Shown here: positions 1 through 7,366 of the stretch, piece after piece
Numbering within the stretch: position 1 is the first letter of the stretch
Layout: the number at the start of each line of letters is the position of its first letter
Assembly: GCA_946885745.1 (NCBI GenBank)
Contig: CAMPGV010000007.1
Span: forward strand, 1 to 28,581
Direction of reading: 5' to 3'
Source of the DNA: an uncultured Candidatus Saccharibacteria bacterium
Lineage (GTDB): Bacteria; Patescibacteria; Saccharimonadia; Saccharimonadales; JAEWBQ01
Length of the DNA stretch: 28,581 bases
The notes under the pieces: model-generated
Databases searched by the model: none
The model's input: the letters and a program-made list of their open reading frames with translations, nothing else
What the model was told of the DNA's origin: nothing
Translations under genes and position numbers: made by a program

Positions 1-1
1 C

Positions 2-7
2 TATAAT
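2..7 (+). promoter_or_regulatory. -10 element before ftsZ
   Basis: A perfect TATAAT lies 35 bases before the ftsZ ATG, giving a predicted transcript start near position 14 and a short leader carrying GGGAGAAG as ribosome binding site. The -35 region lies outside the window, so only half the promoter is visible. Confidence 0.5.
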
Positions 8-42
8 AGATAAGAATTGAATAGCGGGAGAAGTGTAATTCC

Positions 43-1233
43 ATGCCGGAAGTAAAACCAAGCGAAATCCAAACATTTGCCAGTATTAAGGTTGTAGGTG
101 TCGGCGGCGCCGGCGGCTCAGCCGTCAACCGCATGAAAGATGCAGGCTTGTCTGGCGTCCAGTTCATAGCCATGAACACTGACGCACAGGCGCTACATAA
201 CTCTAAGGCAGACGTGAAGATTCACCTCGGCCACACGACCACTAACGGTCTAGGTGCCGGTGCCGACCCATCGACAGGCGAGGCTGCCGCTAATGAATCG
301 CGCGATGAAATCCGTGAAGCACTGACTGGTGCAGACATGGTGTTTGTCACCATTGGCGCTGGTGGTGGTACCGGTAGCGGTGCTGGTCATGTGGTGGCTG
401 AGATTGCCCGCGACCTCGGTATTTTAGTAGTCGGCGTTGCGACGAAGCCATTTAGCTTTGAGGGCGAAAAGCGCCGTCAGAATGCTGAATGGGCTGTTGC
501 ACAACTTGGTCGCCAGGTTGATACTTTGATTACTATTCCAAACGATCGTTTGCTTCAAACTATCGACCGCCGCACTCCGCTTCTTGAGACCTTTAAAATT
601 GCTGACGACGTACTTCGTCAGGGTGTCCAAGGTATTTCTGAGCTGATTACCGAACACGGCCTTATCAACCTCGACTTTGCTGACGTAAAGGCAATTATGA
701 GCAACGCCGGCTCAGCTCTTATGGGTATCGGTCGCGCCAGTGGTGACGATCGTGCCGCACAGGCTGCACAGCAGGCGATTGAATCACCGCTTATCGAAGT
801 TTCTATCGATGGAGCGAAGGGCGTTCTCTTCAACGTCACCGGTGGCTACGATATGAGTATGAGCGAGATTCAGGAAGCGGCTGAAATTATTACGAGCGCC
901 GTGTCACCTGACGCCAATATTATCTTTGGTGCCACCTTGAAGCCTGAGCTTGAAGACGAACTGATCATTACGGTAATTGCAACTGGTTTTGACAGCGCCT
1001 TCTTCCACGAGCAGGCCGCACAGCTTGAGGTAGCTTCACCAACTGAACGCCCGGCGATTATCGACGAAGCAGTGAAGAATCTTGATATGGAACTCGATCA
1101 CTCAGAGGCGGCATCTGTCTTTGCTGAGGAACCAACTCATGACATCTGGAACGCACCAGCCGAGGAAGATGATGAAGCTGATACCCCGGCCTTCCTTCGC
1201 CGACGCAAGAAAAACAAGCAGACCGAGGAATAG
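43..1233 (+). CDS. ftsZ: Cell division protein FtsZ
   Basis: Tubulin-like GTPase that polymerises into the cytokinetic ring at mid-cell. The 396-residue product has the N-terminal nucleotide-binding GGAGG segment (residues 21-25), the tubulin signature as GGGTGSG (107-113; the family norm is GGGTGTG), the NTD segment (45-47) and the T7-loop region with NLDFADVKAIM. A variable acidic linker leads to the conserved C-terminal peptide TPAFLRRR near residues 381-388, the docking site for FtsZ-binding partners such as FtsA or SepF in other bacteria. Length is normal. The ATG at 43 is preceded by GGGAGAAG. No ftsA or ftsQ is visible, but the window starts only 42 bases upstream. The nrdR-like gene follows after 2 bases, suggesting co-transcription. 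Confidence 0.97.
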   Translation: MPEVKPSEIQTFASIKVVGVGGAGGSAVNRMKDAGLSGVQFIAMNTDAQALHNSKADVKIHLGHTTTNGLGAGADPSTGEAAANESRDEIREALTGADMVFVTIGAGGGTGSGAGHVVAEIARDLGILVVGVATKPFSFEGEKRRQNAEWAVAQLGRQVDTLITIPNDRLLQTIDRRTPLLETFKIADDVLRQGVQGISELITEHGLINLDFADVKAIMSNAGSALMGIGRASGDDRAAQAAQQAIESPLIEVSIDGAKGVLFNVTGGYDMSMSEIQEAAEIITSAVSPDANIIFGATLKPELEDELIITVIATGFDSAFFHEQAAQLEVASPTERPAIIDEAVKNLDMELDHSEAASVFAEEPTHDIWNAPAEEDDEADTPAFLRRRKKNKQTEE

Positions 1234-1235
1234 GC

Positions 1236-1679
1236 GTGAGTGCGTCGTATAAGATTGGCGACAGCCGCGTTATCGAGTCACGCGAGTCAGCTGACGGGGT
1301 AACAATTCGCCGCCGCCGCGAAACACCAGACGGCAAGCGCTTTACGACCTATGAGCGTATCGAGCGCCCAAATCTTGCAGTCGTTAAGAAGGACGGCACC
1401 CGTGAATTGTTCGACCGCGACAAACTGGCAACGGCTATTCACCGCTCAGTAGGCAAGTTCTTTACCTCCGAGCTTGAGGTGGAGCAGATCATCAATCAGG
1501 TAGAGGATGCAATCTATGATCTTGGCGAAAGTGAAGTAAGCTCACGCCAGATTGGCGACACGGTGCTTGATCAACTCGCTGTTCGCAATGAAGTTGCCTA
1601 TGTGCGCTTTGCTAGCGTCTATCATGAGTTCAAGACGCTTGATGAGTTTGAAGAAATCTTAAAGCAGCGCCGGAAGTAG
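1236..1679 (+). CDS. nrdR: NrdR-type transcriptional regulator lacking the zinc-ribbon cysteines
   Basis: NrdR represses ribonucleotide reductase genes by sensing ATP/dATP through an ATP-cone. The 147-residue product keeps the NrdR N-terminal pattern (SRVIESRESADGVTIRRRRE, then GKRFTTYER) and an ATP-cone from about residue 46 to 136 (VVKKDGTRELFDRDKLATAI through VRFASVYHEF). Normal NrdR has four zinc-binding cysteines (CPxC near residues 3-6 and CxxC near 31-34). Here they are replaced, for example by ETPDGKRF, and the whole protein has no cysteine. The start is GTG at 1236 with GAGGA overlapping the ftsZ stop. It lies in the ftsZ transcript. DNA binding would have to work without zinc, or the protein acts only through its ATP-cone. 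Family assignment is strong; function is inferred. Confidence 0.85.
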   Translation: MSASYKIGDSRVIESRESADGVTIRRRRETPDGKRFTTYERIERPNLAVVKKDGTRELFDRDKLATAIHRSVGKFFTSELEVEQIINQVEDAIYDLGESEVSSRQIGDTVLDQLAVRNEVAYVRFASVYHEFKTLDEFEEILKQRRK

Positions 1680-1684
1680 TCACG

Positions 1685-1948
1685 ATGCGTGCGATCGTAG
1701 TGTATAAAGAAGAAAGTGATCACGCAAGGGAAGTGATAAGCTACCTTGCGGACTTTACGCGCCAAACCGGCCGAGAGCTTGAGGTTGTTGACCCTGAGTC
1801 GCCGGAGGGATCGTCCTTTTGTCGTACGTATGACATTGTTGAATACCCTTCAGTCGTTGCCCTTAGTGATGACGGGATAATGCAGAACTTGTGGCGCGGA
1901 CGCCCACTGCCAACGATTGGAGAGGTGAGTTATTATGCCGAAAACTAG
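1685..1948 (+). CDS. Thioredoxin/glutaredoxin-fold small protein without a CXXC site
   Basis: An 87-residue protein with a thioredoxin-like pattern: an N-terminal beta strand (MRAIVVYKEE), a helix, a second strand (ELEVVDPES) and the typical cis-proline segment EYPSVVAL (Pro55). The position after the first strand that normally carries CxxC reads EESDHAR, and the only cysteine is Cys46. It is therefore unlikely to be a classical dithiol oxidoreductase. It overlaps the next gene (VKOR homologue) by 14 bases and follows the nrdR-like gene by 5, so it belongs to the same operon. A partner or structural role with the VKOR homologue is possible but inferred. No named subfamily is recognised. Confidence 0.6.
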   Translation: MRAIVVYKEESDHAREVISYLADFTRQTGRELEVVDPESPEGSSFCRTYDIVEYPSVVALSDDGIMQNLWRGRPLPTIGEVSYYAEN

Positions 1949-2546
1949 TGCAGGATTATCACGATCCCATAAATGGATATTTGGAACGATGCTGGGCTTT
2001 GGTATTATTGGCTTGATTGTCAGTTTTATCCTATCTGTTGAGAAGATTCATCTCCTTGAAAACCCCGACGCAACGCTGTCATGCTCATTTAATCTTGTCA
2101 TGAACTGTTCGACCGTCATGCAAACCTGGCAGTCGAGTGTGTTTGGCTTCCCAAATATGTATATTGGCCTCATGGCCTACCCGGTTGTTATTACCGTAGC
2201 AGTGATGGCGTTGGCCGGTGCGAAAATGCCGCGCTGGTTTTGGCGGGCAGCTCATGTTGGTTATGGCCTGGGGCTTGCGTTTGCTTACTGGCTATTCTTT
2301 AACAGCGTCTACGATATTCAGGTGTTGTGCCCGTGGTGCCTGGTGATTACCTTCGCGACGACTATTTTGTTTGAAACGATCACGCGCTACGCACTGCGCG
2401 AAAATATCTGGGGCTTTTCCAAGGGGCTTAACAAACGTATCCAGGTGTTCTTAGACAAGGACTTTGATAAGCTTGTGGTTGCTAGCTGGATCGTCCTTCT
2501 GATTGCATTGGTTTTCCTTCAGTTTGGCGAAAGCCTGTTTGTATAG
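1935..2546 (+). CDS. Vitamin K epoxide reductase (VKOR) family membrane protein
   Basis: VKOR homologues reoxidise periplasmic or extracytoplasmic disulfide-forming proteins and pass electrons to quinones. The 203-residue protein has a first membrane segment (about 14-35), then a loop with the conserved cysteine pair Cys50 and Cys58 and the NCSTVMQTWQSSVFGFPN region, further membrane helices (about 75-95 and 105-125), and the active-site CPWC at 132-135 entering the next helix. A final membrane segment lies at about 180-200. No fused thioredoxin domain is present, unlike many bacterial VKORs. It overlaps the upstream thioredoxin-like gene by 14 bases. A DsbA-like oxidase partner would be expected elsewhere in the genome. 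Confidence 0.9.
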   Translation: MPKTSAGLSRSHKWIFGTMLGFGIIGLIVSFILSVEKIHLLENPDATLSCSFNLVMNCSTVMQTWQSSVFGFPNMYIGLMAYPVVITVAVMALAGAKMPRWFWRAAHVGYGLGLAFAYWLFFNSVYDIQVLCPWCLVITFATTILFETITRYALRENIWGFSKGLNKRIQVFLDKDFDKLVVASWIVLLIALVFLQFGESLFV

Positions 2547-2549
2547 GTC

Positions 2550-2954
2550 ATGATGGAATTTATACTTGCGTTTGTTGTAGTCGCTGTCATATTTGCAGTC
2601 ATTGATGCTGTATGGCTTAAGTTATCAAGTTCGTTTTACAAAAAAGAGCTTGGTTCGCTACTCCTGAAGGTACCTAATTTTTCAGCAGCGGTTGCTTTTT
2701 ACATTCTTTACGTTATAGGGGTGGTTGCTTTTGTGGTGGAGCCAGCGTTGCGGCAAGCAAGTGTGCTGGCGGCCATGGGGTATGGCGCACTGTTTGGTCT
2801 CGTGGCGTATGCCACCTATGATTTGACGAACTTAGCCACCTTGCAGCAATGGTCCAAGAGGGTCGTAGTGGTGGACATGGTGTGGGGTGTCTTCGTTACG
2901 TCAACGGCCGCAACGGCCGCGTATCTCATTCTGACCGAATGGCTGAGTCTGTAG
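2550..2954 (+). CDS. DUF2177-type small membrane protein
   Basis: A 134-residue protein with about four membrane segments. It shows the DUF2177 hallmarks: an early acidic residue in a helix with AVIDAVWLKL (residues 14-23), a central LVAYATYDLTNLATLQQW stretch, and VDMVWGVFVTS near the C-terminus. The biochemical role of this family is unknown. It starts 3 bases after the VKOR stop and is followed by the DUF1295-type gene after 1 base, so translation is likely coupled. Families of these two types are often neighbours in other bacteria, sometimes near cyclopropane-fatty-acid synthase genes, which hints at membrane lipid or photo-oxidative stress functions. That link is inferred. Confidence 0.8.
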   Translation: MMEFILAFVVVAVIFAVIDAVWLKLSSSFYKKELGSLLLKVPNFSAAVAFYILYVIGVVAFVVEPALRQASVLAAMGYGALFGLVAYATYDLTNLATLQQWSKRVVVVDMVWGVFVTSTAATAAYLILTEWLSL

Positions 2955-2955
2955 T

Positions 2956-3729
2956 ATGGATGTGTTGGCGCTGGCTATTACTGCGGTCAGCGCGCTGGTG
3001 TATGTCACGATAGTCTTCATGGTCTACCTGAGGATCCATCGATTGGATATTGCAGATGTAGCTTGGGGCGGTATCTTTATTGTTGCGGCGGTGGTGAGCT
3101 ATGCCTTAGGCGTGGCCGGGATGTTGCAGCTTGTGACGACGGCACTTGTGTGTATTTGGGGTTGCCGATTGAGTTACCATATTTTAGTTCGGCTTAGGAG
3201 GGCGCCGGAAGATGCCCGCTATGTAGCAATGCGTGCTGGATGGAAGGGGAGAGGGCAGCTTAACGCTTATGTGCGCGTATTTCTTGCTCAGGGTATTCTC
3301 GGGCTAGTGGTGGCACTTGTCGTTATCGTGGTTAATTTATCGGACGTGTCCAGCGTGAGTGCACTCACTTACCTAGGCATAATAGTCTGGTCGATTGGGT
3401 TTATATTTGAATCGGTCGGTGATGCGCAGCTTAAAAAGCATCTACGTAACCCACGTAATCGGGGGGTGCTTATGACCACTGGCTTATGGCGCTATACCCG
3501 ACATCCAAATTATTTTGGCGAGGCGGTTCAATGGTGGGGTATATGGATAATTGCACTTGGCGTGCCTTATGGGTGGTTGACAGTCGTCAGTCCACTCACC
3601 ATAACGTACCTGCTGTTGTTTGTTTCGGGTGTGTCATTGGCTGAAAAGCGCCTCAGTGAGCGGAAAGGGTGGGATACGTACCGAAGACGCACTAGCCCGT
3701 TCCTTCCATTACCTCCTAAAAAAGTGTAA
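2956..3729 (+). CDS. DUF1295 / steroid 5-alpha-reductase-like membrane protein
   Basis: A 257-residue multipass membrane protein (about six or seven hydrophobic segments). The C-terminal half contains the family core: QLKKHLRNPRNRGVLMTTGLW, then RYTRHPNYFGEAVQWWGIWI, resembling the cofactor-binding part of steroid 5-alpha-reductase C-terminal and isoprenylcysteine methyltransferase-like proteins. The substrate is unknown; a membrane lipid or isoprenoid is plausible. It is the last gene of the ftsZ-led run, and no separate terminator is seen before the T-box leader. It follows the DUF2177 gene by one base. Confidence 0.85.
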   Translation: MDVLALAITAVSALVYVTIVFMVYLRIHRLDIADVAWGGIFIVAAVVSYALGVAGMLQLVTTALVCIWGCRLSYHILVRLRRAPEDARYVAMRAGWKGRGQLNAYVRVFLAQGILGLVVALVVIVVNLSDVSSVSALTYLGIIVWSIGFIFESVGDAQLKKHLRNPRNRGVLMTTGLWRYTRHPNYFGEAVQWWGIWIIALGVPYGWLTVVSPLTITYLLLFVSGVSLAEKRLSERKGWDTYRRRTSPFLPLPPKKV

Positions 3730-3736
3730 TATAGCA

Positions 3737-3938
3737 GATAGAGACTTTCTATCTCACGGATAGATGAGCGGTTATCACCCGCGAATGTTTCGGGAAGAAA
3801 GCCGTTAGGCCAGTAGACCCCGACGCGTACGCTGCGTTAAAGCGAACAACTAAGCGCTAAGAAGAATCTCTTTTTAGAAACTGGATGGTACCGTCCGCGA
3901 TATGCGGATTCCAGTGACTAAAAAGGGATTTTTTGTTT
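3737..3938 (+). promoter_or_regulatory. Isoleucine-specific T-box riboswitch upstream of ileS
   Basis: T-box leaders bind a cognate tRNA and sense its charging state. A stem 3768-3771/3779-3782 presents ATC (3774-3776), an Ile codon followed by A, as candidate specifier. The central region has the GCC-GTTA-GGC hairpin (3801-3810) and the AGTAGA motif seen in actinobacterial ileS T-boxes. The antiterminator is textbook: ACTGGA (3880-3885), a seven-base bulge TGGTACC (3886-3892) whose TGGT can pair with the ACCA end of tRNA-Ile, then GTCCGC/GCGGAT (3893-3909) and TCCAGT (3910-3915). A terminator stem AATCTCTTTTTAG (3865-3877) with CTAAAAAGGGATT (3918-3930) is followed by a T run. CTAAGAAGA (3857-3865) can pair instead with 3869-3877. 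Confidence 0.9.
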
Positions 3939-3956
3939 TTTAAAGAAAGGAACAAA

Positions 3957-6821
3957 ATGAAGTTCAAAGCCAATACACGCCGCCGCGCACTCGAATATGA
4001 AAAAGATCTGGTACAGCAGTGGAAGAAAAATAAAACATTTGAAAAGTCGATCGAGCAGCGACCGGTCGATAATTCATATGTGTTTTATGACGGTCCTCCG
4101 TTTATTTCGGGTGTACCTCATCACGGAACGCTCTTAAGCTCAATCGTTAAAGACGTCGTACCGCGCTACCAAACGATGAAAGGCAAGCGCGTCGAGCGTG
4201 TCTGGGGCTGGGACTGTCATGGTCTGCCAGCGGAGCGCTACACCGAAAAGAAGCTCGGCATCAACTCTCGTGAAGAGGTGATCAATTACGGTATTGAAAA
4301 GTACATCATTGCCTGTCGTGAGAATATGGTGCAGACCAGTAGCTTATGGGAAGATACGATTGACCGTATCGGTCGCTGGGTGGACTTTAAGGGCGCGTAC
4401 AAGACCATGGATAAAGAGTACATGGAGAGTGTCTGGTGGGCGTTTAAGACCCTGTATGAAAAGGGCAAGATCTACGAAGGCGAAAAGGTGCTCATGTACT
4501 GCACGCTGGATGCAACACCACTTTCAAAGGCTGAAGTAACCATGGATGCCGGTGCGTATCAAGATGTGACTGATCCAAGCGTGTATGTGAAGTTTAAACT
4601 AGCCGATAGCGAGGCTTCGCTTTTGGCATGGACAACAACACCATGGACACTGCCAGCTAATACGGCCTTGGCGGTGAACAAAGATTTTGTGTATGTCGAG
4701 GTAGAGCTTGAGGGCGAGGCAATTATTCTAGCTAAGGAATTGGTAGAAAAAGTGCTGACAGATGAAAAGTATCAGTCATTACAGTACCGTGTTGTGCGCG
4801 AGCTAAAGGGCAGTGAACTGGTTGGTAAAACGTATCGTCCACTTCTGGGAATCAACCGTGGTGACAACGCACACAAAATTTGGGCAGCCGACTACGTAAC
4901 AACCGAATCGGGTACAGGAATTGTTCACATCGCTCCAGCCTACGGTGAAGAGGATTTCGATTTGGCACGTAAGAATAAAATACCGGTGGTCCATACAATT
5001 GATGAAAACGGCACCTTCACCGAGAGTGACTGGAAGGGTCACAATGTCTGGGAGATTAACAAGACAATCGCCAAGGAGTTGAAAGAGCGTGATATCGTTT
5101 GGAAAATCGATTACATCCGCCACAGCTACCCGCACTGTCACCGTTGTGGTACGAAATTGATGTACCGTGCGCACCCGAGCTGGTTTATGGATATCGACGA
5201 GCAACGCGAAGAAATGCTCGAAAAGAACGGCAGCATCAATTGGTTCCCAGAGCATGTCAAGAACGGCCGTTTCGCAAAGACTATTGAGCAGGCGCCGGAC
5301 TGGAACCTCTCGCGGGACCGTTTCTGGGCGACGGCGATGCCAGTTTGGAAGGGGACCGACAAAGACGGCCGGACACATGTCAAGGTTGTGGGGAGCTACG
5401 CCGAGCTAAAGGAGCTGAGTGGTGTCGAGCTCGACGACTATCACCGCCCATGGGTCGATGATATTACTTTTGAGATCGATGGCGTCACGTATACACGTAT
5501 TGATAAGGTGATGGACAGTTGGTTCGAGGCGGGCAGTATGCCATTTGCCCAGTTCCACTATCCGTTTGAGAATAAGTTGAAGTTTGAGCAAAACTTCCCA
5601 GGTGATTTTATCGTGGAGTATATCGGCCAGGTCCGTGCGTGGTTCTACTATATGCATGCCATGAGTGTGGCGCTATTCGGTGAAAACTCGTTCAAGAATG
5701 TTATCGTAACCGGTAACGTCGCCGGCAATGACGGTCGCAAAATGAGCAAGAGCTACGGCAACTACACCGACCCGAATGAGCTGATGGATCAGTATTCGGC
5801 CGATAGCCTGCGCTTCCTGCTTTTGCAGAGCCCGCTCCTCAATGGCGAAGATTTTGCCTTGCAGGATAAGGAAGTTGGCGATGTGGCCCGTAAGCTCTCT
5901 ATGATCTGGAACATGTATGACTTCTTCACGATGTATGCGGAAGTCGATGGATGGGAATTTACCGGCGACCTGAGCGATCCGTCGCCAGCGCTTACTAACC
6001 CGCTCGACCAGTGGGTGATTAGCCGCGTTCACCAGCTTACGCAAGAGGTAGAGAAACATCTTGACGCCTATGATATTCCAAATGCCGTCAAACCAATCCT
6101 GCCGTTTATCGAAGATGCGAGTAACTGGTACGTTCGCCGTTCGCGCCGTCGCTTCTGGAAGTCGGGTGACGATACTGATAAGAATAATGCCTACCGCACG
6201 CTGCACTATGTGCTTGTTCAGCTCTCACAGGTGCTCGCACCGTTCACGCCGTTCCTCGCCGAAGAGCTCTATCAGAAGCTGACCGGCGGCGAGAGCGTGC
6301 ACCTGCTCGACTGGCCAAAGACGGGTCACGTGAATGAGCTGGTTGTTAAAGACATGGAAACGGTCCGTGACTACGTTAATCAGGCGCTGAGTATCCGCGC
6401 TAAGGAGCGCATGAAAATTCGCCAGCCGCTTGCAAGTGTGACCGTGCCAACGCTCGGCGAGTTCGTTGACTTTGCCGACATCTTGACCGAAGAGCTTAAC
6501 GTAAAGACGGTTAAGAAGGGCGATGAGTTGACTCTGGATCTCGTGCTTACTGACGAGCTGAAGCGTGAAGGATTGATGCGTGAAGTCGTCCGTCATATTC
6601 AAAACGCTCGTAAGCAAGCTGGTCTGAATGTCGACGATCATATTACACTGCAGCTTGATACCGACAGTGAGGAGCTGGAGGCGGCTATCAATGAACACAA
6701 AGAGGTGATTGCGGCCGAAACACTCGCCGATGAGCTAGGTCGTCCGGCTGACGGCTATGAGACCGAGGTGAAGGTTGAGGGTATGTTACTCCAGATCAGC
6801 TTGGCTCGCTTAGTAGCCTAG
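3957..6821 (+). CDS. ileS: Isoleucine--tRNA ligase
   Basis: Class I synthetase that charges tRNA-Ile in the cytoplasm. The 954-residue protein has the HIGH-type motif as HHGT (residues 55-58, within PPFISGVPHHGT), the WGWDCHGLPAE block, a CP1 editing domain with AWTTTPWTLPANTA, a CHRC pair (possible metal site), KMSKS at 595-599, and the anticodon-binding and C-terminal domains. Sequence and length suit the long type found in eukaryotes, Actinobacteria and Patescibacteria, which is often less sensitive to mupirocin. An in-frame TTG at 3933 would start inside the riboswitch terminator tail; the ATG at 3957, preceded by AAAGAAAGGAA, is the credible start. Expression is controlled by the T-box and ends at a strong terminator. 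Confidence 0.98.
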   Translation: MKFKANTRRRALEYEKDLVQQWKKNKTFEKSIEQRPVDNSYVFYDGPPFISGVPHHGTLLSSIVKDVVPRYQTMKGKRVERVWGWDCHGLPAERYTEKKLGINSREEVINYGIEKYIIACRENMVQTSSLWEDTIDRIGRWVDFKGAYKTMDKEYMESVWWAFKTLYEKGKIYEGEKVLMYCTLDATPLSKAEVTMDAGAYQDVTDPSVYVKFKLADSEASLLAWTTTPWTLPANTALAVNKDFVYVEVELEGEAIILAKELVEKVLTDEKYQSLQYRVVRELKGSELVGKTYRPLLGINRGDNAHKIWAADYVTTESGTGIVHIAPAYGEEDFDLARKNKIPVVHTIDENGTFTESDWKGHNVWEINKTIAKELKERDIVWKIDYIRHSYPHCHRCGTKLMYRAHPSWFMDIDEQREEMLEKNGSINWFPEHVKNGRFAKTIEQAPDWNLSRDRFWATAMPVWKGTDKDGRTHVKVVGSYAELKELSGVELDDYHRPWVDDITFEIDGVTYTRIDKVMDSWFEAGSMPFAQFHYPFENKLKFEQNFPGDFIVEYIGQVRAWFYYMHAMSVALFGENSFKNVIVTGNVAGNDGRKMSKSYGNYTDPNELMDQYSADSLRFLLLQSPLLNGEDFALQDKEVGDVARKLSMIWNMYDFFTMYAEVDGWEFTGDLSDPSPALTNPLDQWVISRVHQLTQEVEKHLDAYDIPNAVKPILPFIEDASNWYVRRSRRRFWKSGDDTDKNNAYRTLHYVLVQLSQVLAPFTPFLAEELYQKLTGGESVHLLDWPKTGHVNELVVKDMETVRDYVNQALSIRAKERMKIRQPLASVTVPTLGEFVDFADILTEELNVKTVKKGDELTLDLVLTDELKREGLMREVVRHIQNARKQAGLNVDDHITLQLDTDSEELEAAINEHKEVIAAETLADELGRPADGYETEVKVEGMLLQISLARLVA

Positions 6822-6840
6822 CGCCGCCAAGCTACTATAC

Positions 6841-6869
6841 AAAAGAGTCCGGTTTTGCCGGACTCTTTT
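6841..6869 (+). terminator. Intrinsic terminator of ileS
   Basis: A perfect 12-bp stem, AAAAGAGTCCGG with CCGGACTCTTTT, encloses a TTTTG loop and ends in TTTTGG, 19 bases after the ileS stop. Confidence 0.9.
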
Positions 6870-6884
6870 GGAAGCTAGTTGATA

Positions 6885-6913
6885 TTGACAATATATGATA
6901 CTTATGCTAATCT
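6885..6913 (+). promoter_or_regulatory. Sigma-70-type promoter of the 6950 gene
   Basis: TTGACA (6885-6890), a 17-base spacer, and TAATCT (6908-6913) preceded by TG at 6905-6906 form an extended -10 promoter. The predicted start is near 6920, leaving a leader of about 30 A/T-rich bases with no clear Shine-Dalgarno before the ATG at 6950. Confidence 0.65.
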
Positions 6914-6949
6914 AATATTACTAACAACCATAAAATAAACACTGAAAAT

Positions 6950-7165
6950 ATGTCATTATTCCACCACATTTCATTCCAGGTAAGCGATCCGCTCGGCGGG
7001 GGTCTTCGAGAAGATATCGAGAACGAGCAGCTTGAGGCTGAGGCCATTACTCTTGATGCGCCCGACGGTGATCAACTGGCTGATAGCTGGGCAAAGATTG
7101 TCGGCGACGTCAAGAAAGATCCCGATTGGTTCGACTTCTCTGAGGACGACTCAGCAGCTTCGTAG
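6950..7165 (+). CDS. Small acidic protein of unknown function (71 aa)
   Basis: No family is recognised. The product is 71 residues and strongly acidic in its second half (DAPDGDQLADSW, then DPDWFDFSEDD). It has no membrane segment, signal peptide or cysteine. The N-terminus (MSLFHHISFQVSDPLGGG) is mildly hydrophobic. It has its own well-formed promoter but no obvious ribosome binding site. It lies just after the ileS terminator and 25 bases before another small acidic protein gene. Coding is supported by the promoter, an intact frame and codon use like its neighbours, but the short length leaves some doubt. Confidence 0.6.
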   Translation: MSLFHHISFQVSDPLGGGLREDIENEQLEAEAITLDAPDGDQLADSWAKIVGDVKKDPDWFDFSEDDSAAS

Positions 7166-7175
7166 GCACGGACTT

Positions 7176-7184
7176 TGGTATTAT
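7176..7184 (+). promoter_or_regulatory. Extended -10 element of the 7191 gene
   Basis: TGG-TATTAT (TG at 7176-7177, hexamer 7179-7184) sits 6 bases before the ATG at 7191. Transcription would start at or next to the start codon, predicting a leaderless mRNA. Confidence 0.45.
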
Positions 7185-7190
7185 AAAGCT

Positions 7191-7361
7191 ATGGGAATAT
7201 TTGACGATCTGACTGGTTTTCTTGATGACGTTCGCCAGTTTAGTGATGAGCTCACCGAGCTGAAGGATGACGTCGTCTCATCAGTTACCGATTTCGGGCA
7301 AGAAGCTACCGATGCGGTAACGGAGCTTACTGACATAGTGAGCGGTGAATCGACGGAATAA
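7191..7361 (+). CDS. Very small acidic amphipathic protein of unknown function (56 aa)
   Basis: The frame is open from 7032, but the upstream part overlaps the previous gene. The ATG at 7191 directly after a TATTAT element gives a compact 56-residue protein starting MGIFDDLTGFLDDV. It is acidic and looks helical throughout, with a regular hydrophobic periodicity (FLDDVRQFSDELTELKDDVVSSV), so it may be a coiled coil or a partner-binding helix. No function is recognised. It ends in tandem stops TAATAA, and the metallopeptidase gene starts 5 bases later. Because no Shine-Dalgarno is present, the start is judged from the promoter position. Confidence 0.55.
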   Translation: MGIFDDLTGFLDDVRQFSDELTELKDDVVSSVTDFGQEATDAVTELTDIVSGESTE

Positions 7362-7366
7362 TAAAA

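Noticed and set aside
3933..3956. TTG start for ileS at 3933
   Set aside because: It lies in the T run of the riboswitch terminator; ATG 3957 has a proper ribosome binding site.
4803..6698. Three long minus-strand open frames (191, 177 and 157 codons) opposite ileS
   Set aside because: They lie fully antisense to a strongly conserved gene, show no family motifs and have no promoter or ribosome binding site of their own.
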